Origin: Tannerellaceae bacterium
GTDB lineage: Bacteria; Bacteroidota; Bacteroidia; Bacteroidales; Tannerellaceae
Direction: 5' to 3'
Length of the DNA: 36,106 nucleotides
Assembly (NCBI GenBank): GCA_031276545.1
Contig: JAISMW010000027.1
Location: forward strand, 1-36,106
The position numbers were made by a program, and so were the translations under genes. The notes below the pieces were generated by a model. The model did no database searches, was not told the DNA's origin, and was given only the letters and a program-made list of their open reading frames with translations. This document shows, piece by piece, positions 1 through 7,085 of the stretch. The number at the start of each line of letters is the position of its first letter. Position 1 is the first letter of the stretch.

Positions 1-296
1 TGTCGCCCCTGCCGGATCATCACCTTCAGATTCATTACTATGCTGCCGGCACCGACAGCCGCAAGCGCGGCAAGCCCGACGGACAGCATGGCGTGGAAAC
101 ACGGTGGATCTTCTCCGACGTCCCGGTCACCGACGCCAACGACCTGAGCAATTCGGTGTTCGACACCGCCACGCCGGCCATCCTCCCCTTCAGCGGACAC
201 GACCACGGACGCAGCATCTACCTTACTCTCCGCTGGGAAAACACCCGCGGCGAAAAAGGCCCCTGGAGTCCTATTGTTCAAACCTACGTTCCGTGA
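1..296 (+). CDS. C-terminal part of an Fn3-like domain protein (5' end outside window)
   Basis: The frame is open from the window edge to TGA at 294-296, so only about the last 97 residues are present. The visible part looks like a beta-sandwich (fibronectin-III-like) module: a His/Tyr-rich strand near the start, a W-I-F-S-D segment, an F-D-T-A motif, and a final strand reading LRWENTRGEKGPWSPIV followed by the end QTYVP. That ending resembles a recurrent Bacteroidota family of hypothetical proteins that have a helical N-terminal half and a C-terminal Fn3-like domain ending in PWS-x-I-V. This is recollection of the family, not a search result. The stop codon lies inside the first unit of a heptamer array. 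Function unknown; no catalytic motif is visible. Confidence 0.6.
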   Translation, partial: SPLPDHHLQIHYYAAGTDSRKRGKPDGQHGVETRWIFSDVPVTDANDLSNSVFDTATPAILPFSGHDHGRSIYLTLRWENTRGEKGPWSPIVQTYVP

Positions 297-353
297 ACAG
301 TGAACAACGAATAGTGAACAGTGAATAGTGAACAATAAATAATGACTAATTAA
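291..353 (+). repeat. Heptanucleotide tandem array (consensus YAGTGAA) at the stop codon
   Basis: Seven-base units run in register: CCGTGAA, CAGTGAA, CAACGAA, TAGTGAA, CAGTGAA, TAGTGAA, CAATAAA, TAATGAC, with decay after about 346. The stop codon of the upstream gene (294-296) is formed by the first unit. Because 7 is not a multiple of 3 and most units contain TGA, the array places stop codons in all three forward frames. A longer array of the same sequence lies after tsaD at 8932-9043. Confidence 0.85.
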
Positions 354-390
354 ATGAATAGAGAATAAGGGTATTTTATCAAACGGAGTA

Positions 391-441
391 AAAAAGCGAG
401 CGAGGCTGCTTCCTGTATAGGGAAAGCAGCCTCGCTTTTTT
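391..441. terminator. Bidirectional intrinsic terminator
   Basis: A GC-rich stem pairs 401-413 (CGAGGCTGCTTCC) with 421-434 through one bulged A and a 7-nt loop. An A-run precedes it (391-395) and a T-run follows it (435-441), so it can end transcription from the gene on the left (+) and from the lactonase gene on the right (-). Confidence 0.85.
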
Positions 442-521
442 AGGAAGAGAGTTTGATGTTCGTGTTCCTCAGACCGGGAATTTGCCGCAGACTTCTTTCG
501 GATTCTTCAGGCCGGAGGACT

Positions 522-1574
522 TCAGATAAATTTCAGGCAAACGGGTGTATCTATCTCCGTGATGTTTTTACCTGTATTTTTCAGCAGACCGGTTTCTCCG
601 TCTATTTCAAATACTTCAATCAGGCTGCTGTTCATGCAGGCTACCAGCAGATATTTGCCGTTGGGGGTAATCACGAAGTTGCGGGGATGGCTTCCGGTGG
701 ACTGATAGCCTGTTTGGGTCAGCCGTCCGTCGGCTTCGCTGATCGAAAATATGGCGATGCCGTCACCTTTGTTGCGGTTGGAGGCATAGAGGTATTTGCC
801 GTTGGGCGTAATGCCGATGTCTGCGCTTGCCCGTCCGCCGAGGGTATCGGCCTGGAGGGTTTGAAATTCCGTCAGCTCGCCCTCGCCGTACCGGAAGGCT
901 GTCACTGCGCCGGACAGTTCGTTTATCACATACATATATGCGCCGGAAGGGTGAAACGTCAGGTGTCGAGGCCCCGAACCGGCTGCCAGGCTGAAGGCTT
1001 TCATGGAATCTTCTTTCAGAAAAGCCGTTGTGTCGTCTGCCGCCCCGTCTGTTTCGTAGCGGTAAATCCGGTCTGTTCCCAAATCGGTAGCGAAAAGGTA
1101 TTTGCCGTCCGGCGAGAACTTCACGCAATGCAGGTGAGGCGCGGCCTGCCGGATGGTGTCGGTTCCCGAACCTTCCAGGATGATCAGTTGTTTGGAAGGC
1201 TGGAGCGTATCGGCCTGGATACGGAACACGGAGATGCTTCCGCCGCCGTAATTGGCCGTCACCGCATGGGTGCGGGCGGTATCCGCAGCGATGTAGCAGG
1301 GCGAAGAAGCAAAGGTTTCCTGACGGTTCACCAGCCTCAGTTTCTCCTGCTCCCTGTCGAAAAACAGGGTGTTGGCATACGACGGACTTTCCGGATTTTC
1401 CGTTACGGCATACAGGTAATTTCCATCTCCGGTATCTATGTAGGAAGGATTTTCCACCTCCACCATGTGCACGTACCGGGCGTCGCCGGAGGTTTCGTCG
1501 AACCTGTACAAATAAACCCCTTCACTCAAACCGGCCGTATAGGTTCCTATCAGCAGGTATAAAAGACTATCCAT
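522..1574 (-). CDS. Lactonase family beta-propeller protein (6-phosphogluconolactonase-like)
   Basis: A 350-residue protein of the Lactonase (Pgl/YbhE) seven-bladed beta-propeller family. Members hydrolyse 6-phosphoglucono-1,5-lactone or related lactones. The start LLYLLIGTYT-G is the family's typical first strand. Blade motifs recur along the chain: ENPSY near 41, HLHCVKFSPDGKYLFATDLG in the middle, GPRHLTFHPSG, IGITPNGKYLYASNR and HPRNFVITPNGKYLL. Length is normal for the family. There is no signal peptide from this ATG, whereas many Bacteroidota relatives are exported, so a cytoplasmic role is likelier. Upstream, on the minus strand, TATCTTAG at 1629-1622 is a one-mismatch -7 box. The family is secure; the exact substrate is inferred. 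Confidence 0.88.
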   Translation of the reverse strand: MDSLLYLLIGTYTAGLSEGVYLYRFDETSGDARYVHMVEVENPSYIDTGDGNYLYAVTENPESPSYANTLFFDREQEKLRLVNRQETFASSPCYIAADTARTHAVTANYGGGSISVFRIQADTLQPSKQLIILEGSGTDTIRQAAPHLHCVKFSPDGKYLFATDLGTDRIYRYETDGAADDTTAFLKEDSMKAFSLAAGSGPRHLTFHPSGAYMYVINELSGAVTAFRYGEGELTEFQTLQADTLGGRASADIGITPNGKYLYASNRNKGDGIAIFSISEADGRLTQTGYQSTGSHPRNFVITPNGKYLLVACMNSSLIEVFEIDGETGLLKNTGKNITEIDTPVCLKFI

Positions 1575-2009
1575 ATAAATACATTATTTAATTGTGAGAA
1601 CTATTTTTACGAAAACGCCGGCTAAGATACGCATTATATTCAATCCGTTGACTATTCCCGCAACTCTTGCTGCAGTTTCCCAAGGGCGAATTGCAGAAGT
1701 AAATAGAAATGAACACGGATACGAGATAGTGAATGAAACTTTTTCCGGAGGATCTGCCGTATGACGTACAGTGCCGGCCGAAAACAGTTGCCGGATAGCG
1801 GGACGGCATCACAGGGCAATGGAAGCTGATGAAAGACCTGTCGGATGACAGGGATTATTCTTGCAGCCCGGTTCGCCGCCAGCGCCTTCACGGCACGTTT
1901 AAATCCTCTTTTCTCCTTCTTTTAACGCGCAGCGTTTTTGTACTGTGGTACGATTGCGCTACATTCGCGGCACGAAAATCAAACTGTTACTAAACTATTT
2001 GGATATACT
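1575..2009. other. Intergenic region, no gene recognised
   Basis: This divergent spacer of about 435 bp lies between the lactonase gene and cutC. Minus-strand reading frames of 74 and 79 codons exist here, but they overlap each other and show neither a start context nor a recognisable sequence. No tRNA-like cloverleaf or strong terminator is seen. It presumably carries the promoters of both neighbours. Confidence 0.5.
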
Positions 2010-2738
2010 ATGAGCCGTATTCTTGAAATTTGCGCCAACTCCGCCCAAAGCTGCGTGGAAGCCGAAGCCGGAGGCGCACGCCGCGTAGAACTCTGCGCCG
2101 CCATACCCGAAGGGGGTACTACGCCCAGCGCCGGCGAAATACGCACAGCCCTGGAGCTTACTTCGTCGGTAGACATTCATGTAATCATTCGTCCGCGGGG
2201 AGGCGATTTCCTCTATACTCCCGCCGAGGTGAAGGCGATGCTTTACGACATTGAAATGGCCAAACACCTGAAGGTGCACGGCGTGGTGTTCGGCTGCCTC
2301 ACCAGGGAAGGCGATGTGGATGTGGATTTGCTGCAACGGCTGATGCACGCCGCTTCGCCGCTTTCGGTTACCTTCCACCGGGCTTTCGACGTATGCCGCG
2401 ACCCCTTCGCCGCCCTGGAGCAGATTATCGACTGCGGCTGCCACCGCATCCTTACCTCCGGAGGACAGCCCGACGCAGTGAAAGGCATCCCCCTCATCGC
2501 CGAGCTGGTGAAACGCGCCGACGGACGCATCATCATCATGCCCGGCTGCGGCATACGCCCCGACAATATCGCACAGATAGAAGCTCAAACCGGAGCAAGG
2601 GAATTTCACACCTCGGCACGCAGCGTCCGGTACAGCGGGATGGAATACCGCAACGGAAAGGTCTCGATGGGCAATGCCTGCATCAGCGAATTTGAGCGGG
2701 AGGAAACCGATCGCCGGAAAGTGGCCGCCTGTTTATAA
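2010..2738 (+). CDS. cutC: Copper homeostasis protein CutC
   Basis: A 242-residue TIM-barrel protein of the CutC family (E. coli CutC is 248 aa). The ATG at 2010 was chosen because family homology begins at once (RILEICANSAQSCVEAEAGG). A longer frame from 1938 would add 24 unrelated residues. Family signatures in order: GGARRVELC, EGGTTPS, IIRPRGGDFLY, VFGCLTREGDVD, VTFHRAFD, RILTSGGQ and MPGCGI. CutC is named for copper tolerance, but its biochemical function is not settled; the barrel suggests an enzyme. It is followed on the same strand by rpiA, which has its own promoter. A small palindrome (ATAAGC-A-GCTTAT, about 2735-2747) covers the stop codon. Confidence 0.9.
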   Translation: MSRILEICANSAQSCVEAEAGGARRVELCAAIPEGGTTPSAGEIRTALELTSSVDIHVIIRPRGGDFLYTPAEVKAMLYDIEMAKHLKVHGVVFGCLTREGDVDVDLLQRLMHAASPLSVTFHRAFDVCRDPFAALEQIIDCGCHRILTSGGQPDAVKGIPLIAELVKRADGRIIIMPGCGIRPDNIAQIEAQTGAREFHTSARSVRYSGMEYRNGKVSMGNACISEFEREETDRRKVAACL

Positions 2739-2786
2739 GCAGCTTATTTCTCCTCCTGTTTTCCCGGAGCGAATAACTTTTTTGTG

Positions 2787-2794
2787 TAAGTTTG
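2787..2794 (+). promoter_or_regulatory. -7 box TAAGTTTG of rpiA
   Basis: An exact match to the Bacteroidota -7 consensus TAnnTTTG, ending 7 nt before the rpiA ATG. No clear -33 TTG lies at the usual distance. Transcription would start within a few bases of the ATG, giving a nearly leaderless mRNA. Confidence 0.6.
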
Positions 2795-2801
2795 CACCCT
2801 T

Positions 2802-3503
2802 ATGAAATGGAATAACAACATCATCGACTCCTTCGCCTGGGGGAAAACCATCACCCGGCAAGCAGAAAAGGAATGTGTAGCCCGGAAGATTGCGGCTATG
2901 CCGAAAGACGGCGAAGTGCTGGGCGTAGGCTCCGGCTCCACCTCCTATATGGCCCTGCTGGCCATCGCCGAACGGGTGAAAAAGGAAGACCTCCGCATCA
3001 AAGCCATACCAACCTCGCTGGAAATTACCATGGCCTGCGCCAGGCTCGGAATCCCGGTGACGAACCTGGAGGCCGACAGACCCGACTGGACCTTCGACGG
3101 CGCCGACGAAATAGACCCTCGCCTCAGCCTTATCAAAGGAAGAGGAGGCGCGATGTTCAGAGAAAAACTGCTGATCAATTCCAGTCCGAAAACCTGCATC
3201 ATAGCCGATTCCTCTAAGATGGTCAGCCGGCTGGGAATGAATTTCCCCGTCCCGGTGGAAGTATTCCCGCAGGCGCTTTCCTACGTGGGGCAGGCGCTGA
3301 GGGAACTGAAGCCTGCCGGCATAAAGCTGCGCATGGCGGAAGGAAAAGACGGACCTGTCGTGACCGAAAACGGCAACCTCATACTGGACGTATGGTTCGA
3401 CGCCATACCCGACACCACCGAAGTGGCGCTCAAATCCATTACCGGCGTAATCGAAAGCGGCCTCTTCATAGGCTATGCGGTAGAGATTGTGAATGCCGGC
3501 TGA
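2802..3503 (+). CDS. rpiA: Ribose-5-phosphate isomerase A
   Basis: A 233-residue enzyme interconverting ribose 5-phosphate and ribulose 5-phosphate in the non-oxidative pentose phosphate pathway, in the cytoplasm. Diagnostic motifs: GSGST at 43-47 (phosphate loop), DGADEID at 99-105 (catalytic aspartates) and KGRGGAMFREK at 112-122, which contains the catalytic base glutamate (E121). Length is typical. The gene ends 8 bp before the stop of the convergent permease gene. A consensus -7 box sits immediately upstream, so it is probably transcribed alone with almost no 5' leader. Confidence 0.95.
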   Translation: MKWNNNIIDSFAWGKTITRQAEKECVARKIAAMPKDGEVLGVGSGSTSYMALLAIAERVKKEDLRIKAIPTSLEITMACARLGIPVTNLEADRPDWTFDGADEIDPRLSLIKGRGGAMFREKLLINSSPKTCIIADSSKMVSRLGMNFPVPVEVFPQALSYVGQALRELKPAGIKLRMAEGKDGPVVTENGNLILDVWFDAIPDTTEVALKSITGVIESGLFIGYAVEIVNAG

Positions 3504-3511
3504 TTCCCCCT

Positions 3512-5749
3512 TTATATTTCCTTGTACTGAGAGGCGTTGACGAACAGAATATCGCCGATGCCGTGGAAGCGGGTGAAAAACTCCGCCCCGTCGTGTTTGA
3601 TAATTTCCTCCCTGAAGCCGATAAGCGTCAGACCGGCATGTTTGGAGTGGACGCAAATCACATCGCTAACGGTTTCTCCCTCCCCAAGGAGGATAATCTC
3701 GATATTGGTCAGCGTAATGGGAAGCCGTCCGGCAGCGATGCGTTCCTTTATTTCTTCCTTTATGGCGCCGGTCTCCTTCGTGGTGGTGATGAATATTTTG
3801 ATCCGGCTTTTGCACCAGTCGGGATGCGACATGATGATGAAGCCCAGCAAAATCATCAGGTTTGTATTCTTCTCGTCCGTCTCCCGTATCCATACATGGA
3901 TGCCGTAACGGTTGCGGATAGGGTAGGACGAACCGGCAAAGATGCAGATATCAAAATTGCCCGCCTTGGCCAGGCTGATATTCTCGATGATGCGGGCGAG
4001 TTCCTCCGGATGATTCTTGTCGTATTCGAATACCACCATATTGTTCTCCATACCCGATATGGACGGCGTCTGAATCACCTGCGCGATAGCGGAAGTGTAC
4101 GACGGCGAAATCATGGTATCTATATACAAGGCGCTTCCGTGCTCCTTCTGACGCTCCACAAGCTGACGCAGAATCTGCTGGGATTCCGTAAAAGTCTGCT
4201 TGCTGTAATACCCCTCAATATAGTGGAAGTAAGTACCGAAACCATGCTGGTGGCTCATCCATTTCATCAGTTCCATCACCTTGTCGCGCTCGAAAGAATT
4301 AGGCGAAATGCAGATGGCCGACGGACGCCATTCCTCGCTCGACATCGACGATTTATGCTTCTGCATGAACACCCTGAGGCGGCGGTTCAACTGAAACAGC
4401 GCCCCCTCGAATATATCCACCAGCCCCTTCTCGTCCTTGTTGTAATGCTCTATAAACAGGTAGATAGCCGCAATCACGAGATACGAAACAATGGTATAGA
4501 GCGAATTAATCATAAACATAATCCAAACCGAAAGCAGAAAACCGCCCAGCGAGAAATACCATTTCGACTTGAACCGCGGACGGTAGGACGGCGGCGAACC
4601 GAAATGGTTGATAAACGAAATAAGGCAAAGCGTGCCGTAGGTAATCAGGAAAAACATCGAAATAATCTGCGCCACCATGTCCACATTGCCCATCAGGACA
4701 AAGACAAGGGCAATGACGAACGACACCAGCGTGGCATTCACCGGCTCGTTCGTCGCCCCTTTCCCTTTGGAAAGGAAGCGGTTCACCTGCCGGAACGGAA
4801 AACTCCGGTCTGTCGCCAGCGCCTGTATCGTACGCGGAGCCACCAGGATAGACCCCAGAGCAGACGACAACGTGGAAGCCGCCAGCCCCACCGGAATAAT
4901 CAATCCGCCGAAAACGGCAATGCGCGCCATAATAAGCTGATCGCTGCTTAAATCCACCCGCGAGGCCGAAACAGACAGCTTCCATACCACCAGCAGATAG
5001 ATCAGCAGTCCCGCCACGGTAGCCCCCATCGTGCCGAGGGGGATAGACTTTCCGGGATTTTTCAAATCGCCGCTAAGCCCCACACCGGCAGTCATTCCCG
5101 TAAAAGCCGGAAAACAGATGGCAAACCAGATGAATATACCGCCCTTGTCGAACAGCCCGAAATTATTACCCGGTATCCTCTGCACATCATCACCCGGATC
5201 GATAGCCGGCCCGATAAAGAAGAGAAACAGCGACAGAAACAGCATAGCCACCACCACATAAAGCATCTTCATACCCATACCGGCCCCCTTGCGGATGATA
5301 AGCAGCGCCAGCACAGCCAGCGTAGGCACGCTGATGACCTGCCGCGGCAAATCAAAACCCATCGAAGCCGACCACCAGTTGAACACCGGCTCGAACGCTT
5401 CGGTAAACGCAATCACATAAAACGCAATGCTGATAGCCTGCGAGAGATACAACGTAATCCCGATGGTGGAGCCGATTTTCAGACCGAAAGACCGCGAAAT
5501 AATAAAGTATTCGCCTCCCCCTTCCACGCGCGTATTCGTAGCAATTTCGGAGATAGCCAGCGCCGTGGGAATCGTCACCAGATGCCCCAGCAGGACGATG
5601 GCTACCGTACCCCAGAAGCCCACTGCACCAATCGCATATCCGAACCTCAGGAAGAGGATAGCCCCCAAAACGGTAGATATAGCGGTAAAAAACACCGGCG
5701 CCGTGCCGAATCCCCCCTTTACCTGAGGTGTTGTACTGTCGGTTGTCAT
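3512..5749 (-). CDS. APC-superfamily permease, SLC12-like, with large cytoplasmic C-terminal domain
   Basis: A 745-residue membrane transporter. The ATG at 5749 was chosen because the residues upstream in the longer frame are not transporter-like and span the promoter. Residues from about 10 to 480 carry roughly 12 hydrophobic segments, opening with GGFGTAPVFFTAISTVLGAILFLRFGYAIG-like APC fold sequence (G-x-V and FLRFG in TM1), VEGGGEYFIISRSFG (TM3 region) and TGMTAGVGLSGDLKNPGKSIP, typical of cation-chloride cotransporter (SLC12)-type proteins. The last 240 residues or so form a hydrophilic domain resembling the SLC12 C-terminal domain. The substrate cannot be read from the sequence; Na/K/Cl or amino acids are the usual options. 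The gene is divergent from a small membrane protein gene and shares an overlapping promoter region with it. Confidence 0.85.
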   Translation of the reverse strand: MTTDSTTPQVKGGFGTAPVFFTAISTVLGAILFLRFGYAIGAVGFWGTVAIVLLGHLVTIPTALAISEIATNTRVEGGGEYFIISRSFGLKIGSTIGITLYLSQAISIAFYVIAFTEAFEPVFNWWSASMGFDLPRQVISVPTLAVLALLIIRKGAGMGMKMLYVVVAMLFLSLFLFFIGPAIDPGDDVQRIPGNNFGLFDKGGIFIWFAICFPAFTGMTAGVGLSGDLKNPGKSIPLGTMGATVAGLLIYLLVVWKLSVSASRVDLSSDQLIMARIAVFGGLIIPVGLAASTLSSALGSILVAPRTIQALATDRSFPFRQVNRFLSKGKGATNEPVNATLVSFVIALVFVLMGNVDMVAQIISMFFLITYGTLCLISFINHFGSPPSYRPRFKSKWYFSLGGFLLSVWIMFMINSLYTIVSYLVIAAIYLFIEHYNKDEKGLVDIFEGALFQLNRRLRVFMQKHKSSMSSEEWRPSAICISPNSFERDKVMELMKWMSHQHGFGTYFHYIEGYYSKQTFTESQQILRQLVERQKEHGSALYIDTMISPSYTSAIAQVIQTPSISGMENNMVVFEYDKNHPEELARIIENISLAKAGNFDICIFAGSSYPIRNRYGIHVWIRETDEKNTNLMILLGFIIMSHPDWCKSRIKIFITTTKETGAIKEEIKERIAAGRLPITLTNIEIILLGEGETVSDVICVHSKHAGLTLIGFREEIIKHDGAEFFTRFHGIGDILFVNASQYKEI

Positions 5750-5785
5750 GATTGAATTTCCTTCATTAAATTCATTATTTACGGG

Positions 5786-5817
5786 CAAACATACTATTTT
5801 TGCATTTGAAATCAAAA
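5786..5817 (-). promoter_or_regulatory. Promoter of the SLC12-like permease gene
   Basis: On the minus strand, TTTTG at 5817-5813 is followed after 19 nt by TATGTTTG at 5793-5786. This matches the Bacteroidota -33/-7 promoter (TTTG, N19, TAnnTTTG). The -7 box lies 36 nt upstream of the chosen ATG. Confidence 0.75.
5795..5802 (+). promoter_or_regulatory. -7 box TATTTTTG of the small membrane protein gene
   Basis: A full TAnnTTTG match reading rightwards, lying inside the 19-nt spacer of the divergent permease promoter. The two promoters therefore occupy the same DNA and could exclude one another. Confidence 0.6.
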
Positions 5818-5830
5818 TAATAAAAAAACG

Positions 5831-6052
5831 ATGGTTGAAGCAATATCCCTGTTCTTTATAATCCTGCTGATGTCGGCATTCTTTTCCGTAATAGCCATCA
5901 TTATCATAGCCGTGAGCATCTCCATAAAAAGAAACGAAGAATATGAGACGGAAAGAAGAAACATGATCTACAAAACAAGAAAAGACAGACAAGAGCGGGA
6001 AGCGCAGAAAAAGAGCGCCTCCCAACCACCTGAAACCATCATACGGGATTAA
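5831..6052 (+). CDS. Small single-pass membrane protein, unknown function
   Basis: A 73-residue protein with one long hydrophobic helix (about residues 5-31, rich in I, L, F and V) followed by a strongly charged tail full of K, R and E. The charge distribution suggests an N-terminal anchor with the tail in the cytoplasm. A consensus -7 box lies about 30 nt upstream, which supports a real gene. It is divergent from the SLC12-like permease, so a partner role is possible but purely inferred. No family was recognised. Confidence 0.55.
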   Translation: MVEAISLFFIILLMSAFFSVIAIIIIAVSISIKRNEEYETERRNMIYKTRKDRQEREAQKKSASQPPETIIRD

Positions 6053-6060
6053 AATCCCGT
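6043..6060 (+). other. Hairpin over the stop codon
   Basis: ACGGGATT-AA-AATCCCGT is a perfect inverted repeat spanning the TAA at 6050-6052. No T-run follows, so at most it is a weak terminator or an mRNA-stabilising stem. Confidence 0.4.
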
Positions 6061-6328
6061 TATCCTCCCCATCACGCTCCCCGTTTCCATCCAATAAACG
6101 GCGGCATGTTCAAATCATTTAAACATGTATCGAATCCGTTAGCAGAAATACCATGCTGCCTGCTGCCGGAGTAGAAGCCATAAACACTCCGCCGGATATT
6201 CAATATAAAAATGATGCTCCCTGTTCCCGAAACCCAATGGAAAGATAATAACCGGAAGATGAAGCTACCTATCTTTCCGGTATCCAAACTACCTCTACCG
6301 TTTTCCCTCCGGAAAATATTTTTTCCCT

Positions 6329-6835
6329 TGCACCCTGGGGTGATCGCCATTTGTCGAACGATTTCACCCTTACACCCTGGGGTGATCGTCCTTCGTCAAA
6401 CGATTTCACCCTTGCACCCTGGGGGGATCGCCATTTTTCGAACGATTTTACTCTTGCACCCTGGGGGGATCGCTGTTTATCGAATGATTTTGCCCTTGCA
6501 CCCTGGGGGGATCGTCATTCGTCGAATGATTTTGCCCTTGCACCCTGGGGTGATCGCCATTCGTCGAACAATTTTGCCCTTGCACCCTGGGGTGATCGCT
6601 ATTCGTCGAACGATTTTTCCCTTGCACCCTGGGGGGATCGCCATTCGTCGAATGATTTCACCCTTGCACCCTGGGGGGATCGCCATTCGTCGAACGATTT
6701 TGCCATTGCACCCTGGGGGGATCGTCATTTTTCGAACGATTTTGCCTTTGCACCCTGGGGGGATCGTCATTCGTCGAACGATTTTGCCCTTGCACCCTGG
6801 GGTTACGATTTTTCGTCAGATGATTTTTGATTTTT
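6329..6835 (+). repeat. Tandem array, 12 units of 42 bp
   Basis: The core ACCCTGGGG recurs at 6332, 6374, 6416, 6458, 6500, 6542, 6584, 6626, 6668, 6710, 6752 and 6794, exactly 42 bp apart each time. Each unit holds two hyphenated palindromes: CACCC-TG-GGGTG (or its GGGGG variant) and TTCG-T-CGAA. The last unit decays after the core. Units differ by a few substitutions only and there are no unique spacers, so this is a minisatellite and not a CRISPR. Because 42 is divisible by 3, several frames are open through it. The array fills most of the gap between the small membrane protein gene and the first DUF6261 gene. 6061-6328 holds nothing else recognisable. Confidence 0.95.
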
Positions 6836-6979
6836 TCGCCGGCGTCAACGGACTGCGCCGGATGATTTCGGGCTTTCCTTCTGGTGGAAAAATAGTTGCA
6901 CGGGCGGGAGTGGCTGCTTCCCCTTTGGAAGGATTGAAAGAAAAACAGGGAAATATCTAATTTTTTTTGGGAGAAACTG

Positions 6980-7009
6980 TTGGATGTATGATAATATTGT
7001 ATACCTTCG
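6980..7009 (+). promoter_or_regulatory. Promoter of the first DUF6261 gene
   Basis: TTG at 6980-6982, a 19-nt spacer, then TACCTTCG at 7002-7009. This is the Bacteroidota promoter layout with one mismatch (TTCG for TTTG). The leader to the ATG is about 70 nt. Confidence 0.65.
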
Positions 7010-7085
7010 CCGCGGTTGTCTATCTGTGACTGGAGAAACTCATCAGATAAAGAGATAAACCGTATTTTCTAATCCGTAAAAAATA

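Noticed and set aside
453..1562. Long plus-strand ORF of 369 codons
   Set aside because: It is the antisense shadow of the lactonase gene, which has clear propeller motifs.
1588..1891. Two small minus-strand ORFs upstream of the lactonase gene
   Set aside because: They overlap each other and lack promoter, start context and recognisable sequence.
3392..4951. Plus-strand ORF of 519 codons
   Set aside because: Antisense of the permease gene; His/Arg-rich composition typical of shadow frames.
6329..6835. CRISPR array
   Set aside because: The whole 42-bp unit is conserved; there are no unique spacers and no cas genes in the window.
6211..6960. Protein gene of LHPGGIAIRRTI-type repeats
   Set aside because: It is a by-product of a 42-bp repeat open in several frames; differences between units are mostly replacements in this frame and no family resembles it.
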